DNA of 64,000 bases from Aestuariirhabdus litorea (lineage in GTDB: Bacteria > Pseudomonadota > Gammaproteobacteria > Pseudomonadales > Aestuariirhabdaceae). The stretch lies in assembly GCF_003864255.1 (NCBI RefSeq), contig NZ_QWEZ01000002.1:372001-436000 (forward strand). Reading direction: 5' to 3'. Numbering within the stretch: the stretch's first letter is position 1; each line of letters opens with the position of its first letter. Both the position numbers and the translations under genes were made by a program. Below, piece by piece: positions 50,470 through 59,500 of the stretch. The notes under the pieces are model-generated. The model did not search any database. It saw only the letters and a program-made list of their open reading frames with translations, and was not told where the DNA came from.

Positions 50470-51429
50470 GTGTCCAACCAAACGACACCCGATGCACGTA
50501 CCTTTCAGGGGTTGATCCTGACCCTGCAAAACTACTGGGCTAAACAGGGCTGTGTTGTCCTGCAGCCCCTCGATATGGAGGTGGGTGCCGGCACCTTCCA
50601 TCCTGCCACTTTCCTGCGCGCGATTGGTCCCGAGCGCTGGAGTGCCGCGTACGTTCAGCCAAGTCGTCGTCCTACGGACGGGCGCTACGGTGAAAACCCC
50701 AACCGTCTTCAGCACTACTACCAGTTCCAGGTGGTGATCAAGCCCTCTCCCGATGCGATCCAGGAGCTCTACCTCGGCTCGTTGCGAGAGCTGGGCATCG
50801 ACCCGCTTGTACACGACATCCGCTTTGTCGAGGACAACTGGGAGTCTCCCACCCTTGGTGCCTGGGGGCTTGGCTGGGAGGTCTGGCTCAACGGCATGGA
50901 GGTCACCCAGTTTACCTACTTCCAGCAAGCCGGTGGCCTGGAGTGCTACCCGGTCACCGGTGAGATCACCTACGGTCTCGAGCGGATCGCGATGTACCTG
51001 CAGGGCGTAGACAGCGTCTACGACCTGGTTTGGACCGATGGCCCTCTGGGTAAGGTGACCTACGGTGATGTGTTTCACCAGAACGAGGTGGAGATGTCCA
51101 CCTTCAACTTTGAGCACGCCAATACCGACGAGCTGTTCCGCCAGTTTGACTTTTTTGAGCAGCAGAGTGAAAAGCTGGTTGGTGACAACCTGCCGCTGCC
51201 CGCCTACGAATACGTGCTAAAAGCCTCTCATACCTTCAACCTCCTGGATGCCCGTCACGCCATATCCGTTACTGAACGCCAGCGCTTTATCCTGCGTGTA
51301 CGTACTCTGGCACGTGCGGTGGCCCAGAGCTATTTTGAGACCCGCCACAAACTCGGTTTCCCCCTCGCCGATGAGGTGCTGCGTGATGAAGTGATGTCCA
51401 AGCTTGCCAGTGCGCAGGAGGAGAAGTAA
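50470..51429 (+). CDS. glyQ: Glycyl-tRNA synthetase alpha subunit
   Basis: Catalytic alpha subunit of the bacterial alpha2-beta2 glycyl-tRNA synthetase. The 319-residue product starts at GTG 50470 and has [60 protein letters not shown] and [20 protein letters not shown], all diagnostic of the class II alpha subunit. The stop overlaps the glyS start (TAATG), so the subunits are translationally coupled. Confidence 0.97.
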   Translation: MSNQTTPDARTFQGLILTLQNYWAKQGCVVLQPLDMEVGAGTFHPATFLRAIGPERWSAAYVQPSRRPTDGRYGENPNRLQHYYQFQVVIKPSPDAIQELYLGSLRELGIDPLVHDIRFVEDNWESPTLGAWGLGWEVWLNGMEVTQFTYFQQAGGLECYPVTGEITYGLERIAMYLQGVDSVYDLVWTDGPLGKVTYGDVFHQNEVEMSTFNFEHANTDELFRQFDFFEQQSEKLVGDNLPLPAYEYVLKASHTFNLLDARHAISVTERQRFILRVRTLARAVAQSYFETRHKLGFPLADEVLRDEVMSKLASAQEEK

Positions 51430-53534
51430 TGATGTCTGCACAGGATTTTCTGGTTGAGCTGGGTACCGAAGAGCTTCCTCCCAAGTCCCTGAAAGCGTTA
51501 TCCACCGCCTTTAGCAGTGGAATTTTAGAGGGCCTAAAACAGGCCGGTCTCAGCTTTGACAGCAGCCAGAGCTACGCGGCTCCCCGTCGTCTTGCACTCC
51601 TGGTTCGCGGCCTTAGCAGCCAACAGCCAGACCAGTCGGTAGAGCGCAAGGGCCCGGCCCTGCAGGCTGCCTTTGACCAGCAGGGTAATCCTACCCCTGC
51701 TGCACAGGGTTTCGCTCGCTCCTGTGGGGTTGAGGTTACCGATCTCCAGACTCTCGAGCAGGGCAAGGGAGCCTGGCTGGTTTACCGCTCTGTCACACCC
51801 GGCCAGCAAACCCGCAACCTGTTACCCGGCATTATCGATCAATCGCTGGCTCAGCTCCCCATCCCCAAGCGCATGCGCTGGGGTAGCCGTCGTACCGAGT
51901 TTGTTCGACCTGCCCACTGGCTTGTCATGCTGTACGGTGACGAAGTGGTTGATTGCGAGTTGCTTGGGATTACCGCTGGCCGACACAGCCGGGGTCACCG
52001 TTTCCACTATAACGACTCCATCGCCATCGAGTCTCCCAGCCGTTACGCAGAGCAACTTCACACCCCAGGCTATGTCATCGCTGATTTCGAGCAGCGCCAA
52101 CAGCTGGTCGCCCAGCAGGTTGAGTCCACTGCCCAACAAGTAGGGGGAGTAGCGGTCATTGGTGCCGATTTACTCGATGAGGTCACTGCGCTGGTTGAGT
52201 GGCCAGTCGCGCTGATGGGGCGCTTCGATGAAGACTTCCTCAAGGTTCCCGCTGAGTCCCTGATCTCCTCCATGAAGGAACACCAGAAATATTTCCATCT
52301 GCTTGATGCTGAGGGCAATCTTATGCCCCACTTCATTACCCTCAGCAATATTGAGAGCAAGGATCCGTCACAGGTAATCAGCGGTAACGAAAAAGTGATC
52401 CGCCCACGCCTATCCGACGCCAAGTTTTTCTACGATACCGACCTCAAGAGCAGCCTTGCCAGCAAGCGCGATCGCCTCAAGCCGGTGGTTTTCCAGGCCA
52501 AGCTTGGGAGTCTTTACGACAAAACCGTGCGTATCGGCTCTATCGCTGCCCAGATCGCGCACCTGATTGGTGCCGATGCCCACCATGCCCGTCGCGCAGG
52601 CGAACTGAGTAAAGCCGACCTCAACTCGGAGATGGTGCTGGAATTTGCGGACCTGCAAGGCACCATGGGTCAGTACTATGCGCGCCATGATGGCGAGCAC
52701 GCCGATGTTTGCGCTGCCCAGTTTGAGCAGTACCTTCCCCGTTTCTCCGGCGACCAGTTGCCCTCCACACTCACAGGCTGCTGTGTTTCTCTGGCTGACA
52801 AGCTGGACAGTCTGGTGGGTATCTTTGGCATCGGCCAACCCCCGTCAGGTAATCGCGACCCTTTTGCACTGCGTCGTGCGACCCTCGGTGTATTGCGCAT
52901 CCTCGTCGAGAAGCAACTGCCCATCGACCTGCGCCCCGTTCTCTACCACTGCGTCGAAGCGTATCAGCAAACCGGAGTCCAGCTACCGCTCGACTCCACT
53001 GTGGATAACACTGTCGATAAACTTGTGGACAGCATTCTTGAGTTTATGCTCGAGCGCTTCCGTGCCTGGTATCAGGACCAGAATATAGGGGTCGAGGTTT
53101 TTCTTGCCGTACGTGCCCTCTCACCCTCCAGCCCTTTGGAGTTCGATCAACGGGTCCAGGCGGTGAACCACTTCCGTTCACTGGATGCCGCTGAAGCTCT
53201 GGCGGCAGCCAACAAGCGGGTTTCCAACCTGTTGGCTAAGGCCGACAGCAACCACTTGCAGGCCGATGTCGACCCGGATCTGTTGGAGGAGGGGGCCGAG
53301 AGAGCACTTTACGACGCTTTGTTGGCCAAGCAGGCTGGCGTTGCTCCGCTCTTGCGTGAGAGTAATTATCAACAGGTTCTTGTCAGCTTGTCTGAACTCA
53401 AGGAGCCTGTGGACTCTTTCTTTGACGCGGTGCTGGTTAATGCCGAAGATCCTGCTGTCCGTAGCAATCGCCACAGCCTCTTGCGACAACTCCGAAACCT
53501 CTTCCTGGAGGTTGCGGATATCTCTCTCCTCTGA
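51429..53534 (+). CDS. glyS: Glycyl-tRNA synthetase beta subunit
   Basis: tRNA-binding beta subunit of glycyl-tRNA synthetase. The 701-residue protein starts [20 protein letters not shown] and contains AAPRRLALLVRGL, IPKRMRWGSRRTEFVRPAHW, SLISSMKEHQKYFHLLDAEG and SDAKFFYDTDLKSSL. Also present are the HD-like ARHDGEHADVCAA region and a C-terminal anticodon-binding domain (FDAVLVNAEDPAVRSNRHSL). The start may be the first or second of two adjacent ATGs. Confidence 0.97.
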   Translation: MMSAQDFLVELGTEELPPKSLKALSTAFSSGILEGLKQAGLSFDSSQSYAAPRRLALLVRGLSSQQPDQSVERKGPALQAAFDQQGNPTPAAQGFARSCGVEVTDLQTLEQGKGAWLVYRSVTPGQQTRNLLPGIIDQSLAQLPIPKRMRWGSRRTEFVRPAHWLVMLYGDEVVDCELLGITAGRHSRGHRFHYNDSIAIESPSRYAEQLHTPGYVIADFEQRQQLVAQQVESTAQQVGGVAVIGADLLDEVTALVEWPVALMGRFDEDFLKVPAESLISSMKEHQKYFHLLDAEGNLMPHFITLSNIESKDPSQVISGNEKVIRPRLSDAKFFYDTDLKSSLASKRDRLKPVVFQAKLGSLYDKTVRIGSIAAQIAHLIGADAHHARRAGELSKADLNSEMVLEFADLQGTMGQYYARHDGEHADVCAAQFEQYLPRFSGDQLPSTLTGCCVSLADKLDSLVGIFGIGQPPSGNRDPFALRRATLGVLRILVEKQLPIDLRPVLYHCVEAYQQTGVQLPLDSTVDNTVDKLVDSILEFMLERFRAWYQDQNIGVEVFLAVRALSPSSPLEFDQRVQAVNHFRSLDAAEALAAANKRVSNLLAKADSNHLQADVDPDLLEEGAERALYDALLAKQAGVAPLLRESNYQQVLVSLSELKEPVDSFFDAVLVNAEDPAVRSNRHSLLRQLRNLFLEVADISLL

Positions 53535-53562
53535 ACACAGAGCTCCCGTCCAAGGCGTTTCC

Positions 53563-54111
53563 ATGGCACTGATAATTCTGGATCGAGATGGCGTCATCAA
53601 TGAGGATTCTGACGCCTACGTCAAATCCCTGGAGGAGTGGATTCCCATTCCCGGTAGCATTGATGCCATTGCCCGCCTCAGCCAGGCAGGTCATCAAGTC
53701 GCCATAGCCACCAATCAGTCAGGCCTCGGACGCGGGCTGTTTCCTCAATCCGCACTGGATGCGATGCACCAACGGCTTAACCAGTTAGTTACCTCTGCCG
53801 GCGGTTGCATCGCCTATATCGCCTATTGCCCCCATGCTCCTGAAGCAGGCTGCCAATGCCGCAAACCCGCAACCGGACTGATCGAACAGATCGAGGAGGT
53901 CCTCGGTGTCAGCGCCAGGGGTAGCTATCTTGTTGGGGACTCCCTGAGGGACCTCCAAGCCGGCGTTAGTAAGGGCGCACTTCCTGTCCTGGTTCGAACC
54001 GGTAAGGGGGAGAGGACTTTGGGCAAAGGGGATCCCCTGTTGGAACAGGCCCTGGTTTACGATAGCCTAGATGCTTTTACCACGGACCTGTTAGCAAAGG
54101 AGCGCCTCTGA
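53563..54111 (+). CDS. gmhB: D-glycero-beta-D-manno-heptose 1,7-bisphosphate 7-phosphatase
   Basis: HAD phosphatase in the ADP-heptose pathway for LPS inner core. From ATG 53563 the product is 182 residues, with the nucleophile motif LIILDRDGVINEDSDAYV, TNQSGLGRG, the zinc loop CPHAPEAGCQCRKP and motif IV LVGDSLRDLQAG. The long frame upstream runs through glyS and is rejected. Starts 28 bases after glyS. Confidence 0.94.
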   Translation: MALIILDRDGVINEDSDAYVKSLEEWIPIPGSIDAIARLSQAGHQVAIATNQSGLGRGLFPQSALDAMHQRLNQLVTSAGGCIAYIAYCPHAPEAGCQCRKPATGLIEQIEEVLGVSARGSYLVGDSLRDLQAGVSKGALPVLVRTGKGERTLGKGDPLLEQALVYDSLDAFTTDLLAKERL

Positions 54112-54113
54112 AT

Positions 54114-54875
54114 ATGGTCGCCGTCGTACGTACCGGTCTCTTCTATCTCTTACTGGCCCTTTGGACCCTGTTTATCTCCTGCGTTGTCATCCTATTTGCC
54201 TGGATGGTTACCCGAGATAAACGTCACCATCGCTTTGTCCAGCCTTATGGACGCGGCGTAATGCGTTTGTGCTCCTGGATCTGTGGTGTCCACTACCGGG
54301 TCCGTGGTCGCGAACACATACCCGCGGTATCCGCCGTGGTGGCTGCCAATCACCAGAGTACCTGGGAGACCTTCTTCCTGCAGACCCTGCTGACCCCCCA
54401 GGCCCAGGTGGTTAAGAAGGAGCTGATGTCGATCCCTTTTTTCGGTTGGGCCTTCCACCTGCTCTGTGCGATCCCCATTGATCGTAGCAACCCCAAGAAA
54501 GCGCTGATCAAGATCATACAGGAGAGCAGCCAGTACCTGACCCAGGGCTTTTGGGTGCTGGTGTTTCCCGAAGGAACCCGTCGCCCGGTTGGCTCACCAG
54601 GTCGCTTTACACAAGGCGCTGCGGCCATGGCCACGCGAGCCAATAAGCCCATTCTGCCAATTGCCCACAATGCGGGTCGCTGCTGGCCGGGGAGGGCGTG
54701 GATTAAGCACCCGGGCATCATCGATGTTGTGATCGGTCCACTCATCTCCATCGAAGGTAAAAGCAGCAAGCAGATTACCACCGAAGCCGAACATTGGATC
54801 CATACCACCCTGGCTGAAATTGACCCCCCTTCGGTGTCCATGGTTGAACCCACCAGCGAGACGACCGCCTCTTAA
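54114..54875 (+). CDS. plsC: 1-acyl-sn-glycerol-3-phosphate acyltransferase
   Basis: Second acylation step of phospholipid synthesis at the inner membrane. The 253-residue protein has one or two N-terminal helices (TGLFYLLLALWTLFISCVVI), the acyltransferase motif ANHQSTWETFF (HX4E in place of HX4D, a variant seen in some proteobacterial LPAATs), the AIPIDRSNPKKA motif and VFPEGTRRPVGSPGRF. It follows gmhB by two bases. It is the last host gene before the transposon. Confidence 0.92.
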   Translation: MVAVVRTGLFYLLLALWTLFISCVVILFAWMVTRDKRHHRFVQPYGRGVMRLCSWICGVHYRVRGREHIPAVSAVVAANHQSTWETFFLQTLLTPQAQVVKKELMSIPFFGWAFHLLCAIPIDRSNPKKALIKIIQESSQYLTQGFWVLVFPEGTRRPVGSPGRFTQGAAAMATRANKPILPIAHNAGRCWPGRAWIKHPGIIDVVIGPLISIEGKSSKQITTEAEHWIHTTLAEIDPPSVSMVEPTSETTAS

Positions 54876-54962
54876 CTGAGTATTTACATCACATCTCTTC
54901 TAGCTAATCAGGTTAGTTGTCGCACACTTACCTCTAATACTGCGATATATAGATGTGAATAA

Positions 54963-55000
54963 AAAAAGAGCCGCACTCTTAACAAGAGGCGGCTCTTTTT
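54963..55000. terminator. Strong bidirectional terminator after plsC
   Basis: GAGCCGC and CTCTT arms pair with AAGAG and GCGGCTC in a long near-perfect stem with an AAC loop. An A-run lies before and a T-run after, so it can work in both directions. It suits a junction between plsC and a convergent host gene, and marks the last clearly host sequence. Confidence 0.9.
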
Positions 55001-55406
55001 GTTGCGGGGCTGTAATAGCCCCTGTTTACCTTGTAAATAACCAAGATAAGTGGAAAAAGTTGGCGTTGTTTTTTATCCGCTTTTCCAAAATTGATGACGA
55101 ATTTATGTACAGAATTTGTCAGTAAAAATGGTTTATTCCAGACAAAATCTCAACTCTTTGGTAATTTTAAGGAAAAACATCGCTTTAGGTAGTGCTCCCC
55201 TTAAGACCCTGCGCAGGTCACGTAGCAGGTGGTACTTAAAATGGGTGCCCCTCAGTTAGTTGAAAATCTCATCAAGGTCATGGCTCTAATTTGGGGGGAA
55301 AGGTCAATAGCTGTAATCTTTTTTGATCAGGGTGAATATTGTGCAACTATTGACCTTTGTACCGCCTTTTTATCAAAATAGTGGTAGGCCAAATCAGGGA
55401 TAAGAC
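55001..55406. other. Probable left-end region of the transposon
   Basis: This 406-base stretch without a convincing gene is AT-rich from 55021. It contains an imperfect palindrome with TGAC-N-AATT / AATT-N-GTCA arms at 55096-55122 and a cluster of AGGTCA-bearing repeats (55214-55358). Tn7-family ends carry several transposase-binding repeats of about 20 bases, and these could be such sites. Several TGT trinucleotides could be the terminus; none is decisive. Confidence 0.5.
55274..55358. repeat. Direct and inverted repeats with AAGGTCA core
   Basis: AAGGTCATGGCTCTAAT (55274-55290) resembles AAGGTCAATAGCTGTAAT (55300-55317). The second also forms a 14/15 inverted repeat, AAAGGTCAATAGCTG (55299-55313) with CAACTATTGACCTTT (55344-55358), across a 30-base loop. 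A weaker AGGTCACGTAGC lies at 55215-55226. Possible transposase-binding sites, or an operator for the 55407 gene. Confidence 0.5.
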
Positions 55407-55946
55407 ATGTACGACCAAGACAAGAGCCGAGCGATAAAAAACCTCTTACAAGAGAAAGAAGAAATTAATGCGCACATAAAAAACAACTCTCTAGAAGTAC
55501 ATGAACTAAAAAATGAGTTTGCGCGGCTAATCGATCTAGAGCTCAGCCTGTCTGAGCTAGGTTATAAACCTCCGCAAGGTGAACCGCTGGACTTAGATAT
55601 ACCAATAGATTCGATACTCAGACTGAGACCATTTCCACGCAGCTGGGAAAAGCCAGAGCACCGTGAGCTACTCCGGGCTGAGCACCCATACCCAGCTCAC
55701 TTGCTTGATCTTAAAGATGTGTTGAATGAGGTTGAAGGCGAATACCCTGAAGCTAAGGCAGAGCTAGATGACCTGTATGCAGCAGCGCTTGGACACGAAT
55801 CCAGGGGGAGGGAACCTTTGGAAATTGGGAAGTATCCATCATCTTGGTATAGGCCGGAGAACCGAAAGTTATTACAGAAGTTCTCTCCAAGCATGCACGA
55901 CTTACTAAACCTACTCGAAGAGAGTAGGCTAACTAATGATGAATAA
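55407..55946 (+). CDS. Cargo protein of unknown function with internal duplication
   Basis: A 179-residue acidic protein, the only plus-strand gene in the transposon segment. The first 50 residues (SRAIKNLLQEKEEINAHIK …) look like a coiled coil. Two copies of a module of about 30 residues follow: FPRSWEKPEHRELLRAEHPY near residue 75 and YPSSWYRPENRKLLQKFSPS near residue 143, sharing P-x-S-W-x-(K/R)-P-E-x-R-x-LL and then a DLL/LLDL helix. No catalytic motif, signal or membrane helix is seen, and I recognise no family. Codon use is AT-richer than the host genes. It could be part of a defence system or a transposon accessory factor. Confidence 0.65.
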   Translation: MYDQDKSRAIKNLLQEKEEINAHIKNNSLEVHELKNEFARLIDLELSLSELGYKPPQGEPLDLDIPIDSILRLRPFPRSWEKPEHRELLRAEHPYPAHLLDLKDVLNEVEGEYPEAKAELDDLYAAALGHESRGREPLEIGKYPSSWYRPENRKLLQKFSPSMHDLLNLLEESRLTNDE

Positions 55947-56106
55947 TAAATATTTGTTCATGGCCGTGCTTTAAAACTTATATTAGTCTATTTAACTTCT
56001 TATTCAGTGCGCATAATGTTCAGATCAAGGTTACATTATATACTTACGAGACAATTATCATCACTTGTATGATATTGACGGTACCATAAGGATTTTAAAG
56101 CTAATA

Positions 56107-56577
56107 TTATTTACTTGTCATGTCAAAAAACATATAACCAGATAAACTTAGACTAACCGCTAGGATAATAAGCACTGCTACTATCAGCTTCGTGAGTTTG
56201 GCATCGCTCCTATCTATACTCTCCTTGATCAATTCAGATTTTTCTTCTATTTGGCTTGAGATTGATGATAGGTTTGCGTTAAAACTCTCAGTAGATTTCG
56301 TGAATAAATCTACTGATCTTTCTAGATCTCTTTGAAGAGCCCCCTTCAAGGATGCCATTTGCTCCTTTGTACCATCATATGAAGACTTAACAATCTTATC
56401 TAGCTCGAGATTCTTATCTACAATTTCATAGAGGGGGCCATTAAGCTTTACAAAGGCATTTAATGCTTCTGTAAGACCATCCGCTGATTCGTGAATCTTG
56501 GTTTTTGACTCTTTCAGGTTTTCTAATATTTTATTAATATCAGACAAAGCCTTCTCGGATTCGTCATATAAGCTCAT
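56107..56577 (-). CDS. Tail-anchored coiled-coil protein, partner of the helicase
   Basis: A 156-residue protein with long heptad-rich helices (ALSDINKILENLKESKTKIH … LSSISSQIEEKSELIKESID) and one C-terminal hydrophobic helix (LTKLIVAVLIILAVSLSLSG, then YMFFDM), ending TSK. There is no N-terminal signal, so it is probably tail-anchored in the inner membrane with the coiled coil in the cytoplasm. ATG 56577 overlaps the 3' end of the helicase gene by 14 bases, so the two are co-translated and probably act together. No family is recognised. It could tether or sense for the helicase-nuclease. Confidence 0.72.
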   Translation of the reverse strand: MSLYDESEKALSDINKILENLKESKTKIHESADGLTEALNAFVKLNGPLYEIVDKNLELDKIVKSSYDGTKEQMASLKGALQRDLERSVDLFTKSTESFNANLSSISSQIEEKSELIKESIDRSDAKLTKLIVAVLIILAVSLSLSGYMFFDMTSK

Positions 56578-59500
56578 ACAAACTCCTACTAACTTTTTTC
56601 AGCTTTTTATCTACGTTATTCAATAGCATAAGCGTTAATTCATCACTACCTATGGATCGAATATAAGCATCTAGCTCTTTATCTGATTTTATTTTCATAG
56701 CAATTGACTTTGAAATAAAATCCCATTTTTTTGAATTAAACAGCATTGATAGCTCTTTAAGGCATACGTAGTAATCATTGCCTGGTAACTTAATCTTTCT
56801 ATAACTCTCTAAACACTCGATTAATTTTTCAGGATTACTTTCTTTATCTACATGAAATAAAAGAATTTCATTTATGAGCCTTAACCCCATATCATTAGGA
56901 TAGGACTCGATATAACGTCTTAGAGAAAATATTCGTTTCTTTATCTTTTCGGATGACATCTTTAGCAAAGAGCTACCTGCGCCGGAAAGGTAACTTAGTA
57001 TTGATGTGTAGTCGCTACCAGAACTTACCACATCGGAAAGTGAGTCGTTTATAGAGTCTATAGCGAAATAAGATTCCAGATTTTCTCTAAAAGCATCAGA
57101 GCTTTTTTCTTTGTATTCATTACAGGCTATTAAAAGTGTTTTAAGTGACTCAATCCTACTCCTAACACGTGTATCAAGATGGTACTCTATAACAAAATTC
57201 GCCAGCCTATATATCCCTTCAATCCAATCATCCATGGAGTTTGTATTATCAATTTCCTCTTGCGTTAAACCATAGCCATTTGGCCTTTTATCTGACGCAG
57301 TAAGTCTTCGTACAATCTCATTATGATCGGCTATTGAGTACATCTTGTAATCAACAAGATAAATACCCTTAGCAAAATCTTCTACTGTCCAGTCCTCTAT
57401 GATTCCTATCTGGTATAGCCTATATAAAGCCAATTCAACTATTTCTGGCTTAGCATAAAATTTTTCAGACACGATTTCACTTTGCCCATCATCTTTATAA
57501 GCCAGATAATGAACAATCATTTTTATAACATCAGGAACACGATAGTTATCTGAAATACTGGACTTAATAAAAAAATGGTGCGTTGAAAGATCACCACCAC
57601 CATGCTTTAAATTAAGTTTTGTAAAACTTTTGAAATTATCGTAATTAAAAAATCTATCATAGGCATAGTCTTCAGGTTTTTTATATAAGACATAACACTC
57701 GGAGTCAGTCCTATCCCTTCCAGCTCTTCCAGCCTCTTGATATAAAGACTCTATGGACTGTGGTAATCCTGCGTGTATTGTCGTATAGACATTTTTTTTG
57801 TTAACACCCATACCAAATGCCTTTGTCGCAACCAGCAATCCAATCTTATTATTCTTGAAGTCTCTCTGTGTCATTAATTTTTCAACTTCAAAGTTTTTTG
57901 AAACATGGTTTTTAGGCTTTTTCCCGGTAAAAATTCCTATGCTTTTGTAATAACCAGAGCCCCCAATAAAAAGTTGATACGCTCCTTTAGGGCCATCCAC
58001 ATAGGATGTAAACACTATACCAGCTCGATCCTCACTTATTTCCTCTCGGCTAACTTTAACGTTTAATAACTCATGCACTTTATAAAACGGATCACACTCT
58101 AACACCTTGAAGTGTAAGTTCTTCCTTTCATATCTAGACAATGTTTTAACATTATCATCATCGATTTTGAATTCATCTTGAATATCACGCAATACTTTGT
58201 TTGAAGCTGTTGCTGTCAAACAAAGTATTGGTACTTCGTTTGCTATATTATTCAGTGTGTGGGGGAGGGTTAGGTAGGATGTTCTAAAGTCATGTCCCCA
58301 CTCAGACATACAGTGGACTTCATCAACTACCACCAAAGATAAAAGACCCTGAGCATGGAGAGAACTTATAGCTTCTCTAAAGTTCGATATCTGAAGCCGC
58401 TCTGGACTTACAAATAGAAACCTGACTTGACCTTTACCCACTCTTCTTAATATTTTTTCTTTCTCTTTGGTATCAGTGTCAGAGTCAATACATGCCGACC
58501 TATGGAATCCTATGAAGTTCAGCTCTTGCACCTGATCCCTCATTAGGGACTTTATCGGGCATATCACTAAAGTTAATCCAGAGTACAAAATTGCAGGCAG
58601 TTGATAACATAGAGACTTTCCACCACCAGTAGGTAGAATTCCTATTGTATCTTCTCTTTGTAAAACGTTTTCTATGATATCTATTTGTCCGCCATTGAAC
58701 TGTTCATATCCAAATATCTCTTTTAACAGGCCATTCAGATTTAGCTCTTCGATTTTTATATTATCTGTAGAGCTTGAGTAGCTAGAATCAAAGTAATCTT
58801 TCCCAGTAGCACCTACTGCATTATTTTCTGGAAAATGATCAAACTGATCAGTTCTACATGTAATTACATTCTTAGGATAAAAAGTGTCATCAACTCTTTT
58901 AGAGAGCGACACATCAATCTTAAATACTGGATTTACACAATTTATGTTTAGCTTAGGAAGATTTCTGCTTTTATCTATCAGTGAAACCCAGTTCAATAGA
59001 TCTTGTATAGCTATATTGCAATATCTAACATCTATTTCAGTATCAAACCACAGACTCCATTGATCGTCACTCAGTGAAATCATTTTCCTACCAAGCATCT
59101 CGATAACTATTGCTTGCACTCTGTATATTATTGAGTAAACCAGGTTAGAGTGCTTAGAATCAGAATCCTGTAGCTTTTTATAGCTTCCAACGATTTTGGT
59201 ACTGGATAAATGTTGCCTAACCTCTCTTGCAATCTCTTCAATTCTATTTTTATTTTTAAGAACTGTTGTAGATATTCTAACTGTCTTTATTTGATGCTTG
59301 CTTAGCAGCCTATCCCTAGCCTTATCTTTTTGATAGTTAACTACTCCCTGATGCTGCTCCCCATCGACTTCTATTACTAAATTTCCAATTGGTAGAAAGA
59401 AATCAACACGCTCTTTATCAAAGCGATCCGCCTCGGGATCATCTACTATGTCTGTTATCAGCGTTTCGGGCTTGAATAAGGTGTGTAAAAACGAAAACTC

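Noticed and set aside
54114-54875. PlsC with a broken active site (HX4E)
   Set aside because: The HX4E form with Glu is seen in some otherwise normal proteobacterial acyltransferases, and all other motifs are intact, so it is a variant and not a defect.
54876-55406. CRISPR array or guide-RNA element at the transposon's left end
   Set aside because: Only short repeats of irregular spacing and mixed orientation are seen, with no regular repeat-spacer units, and no cas genes lie anywhere in 55001-64000.
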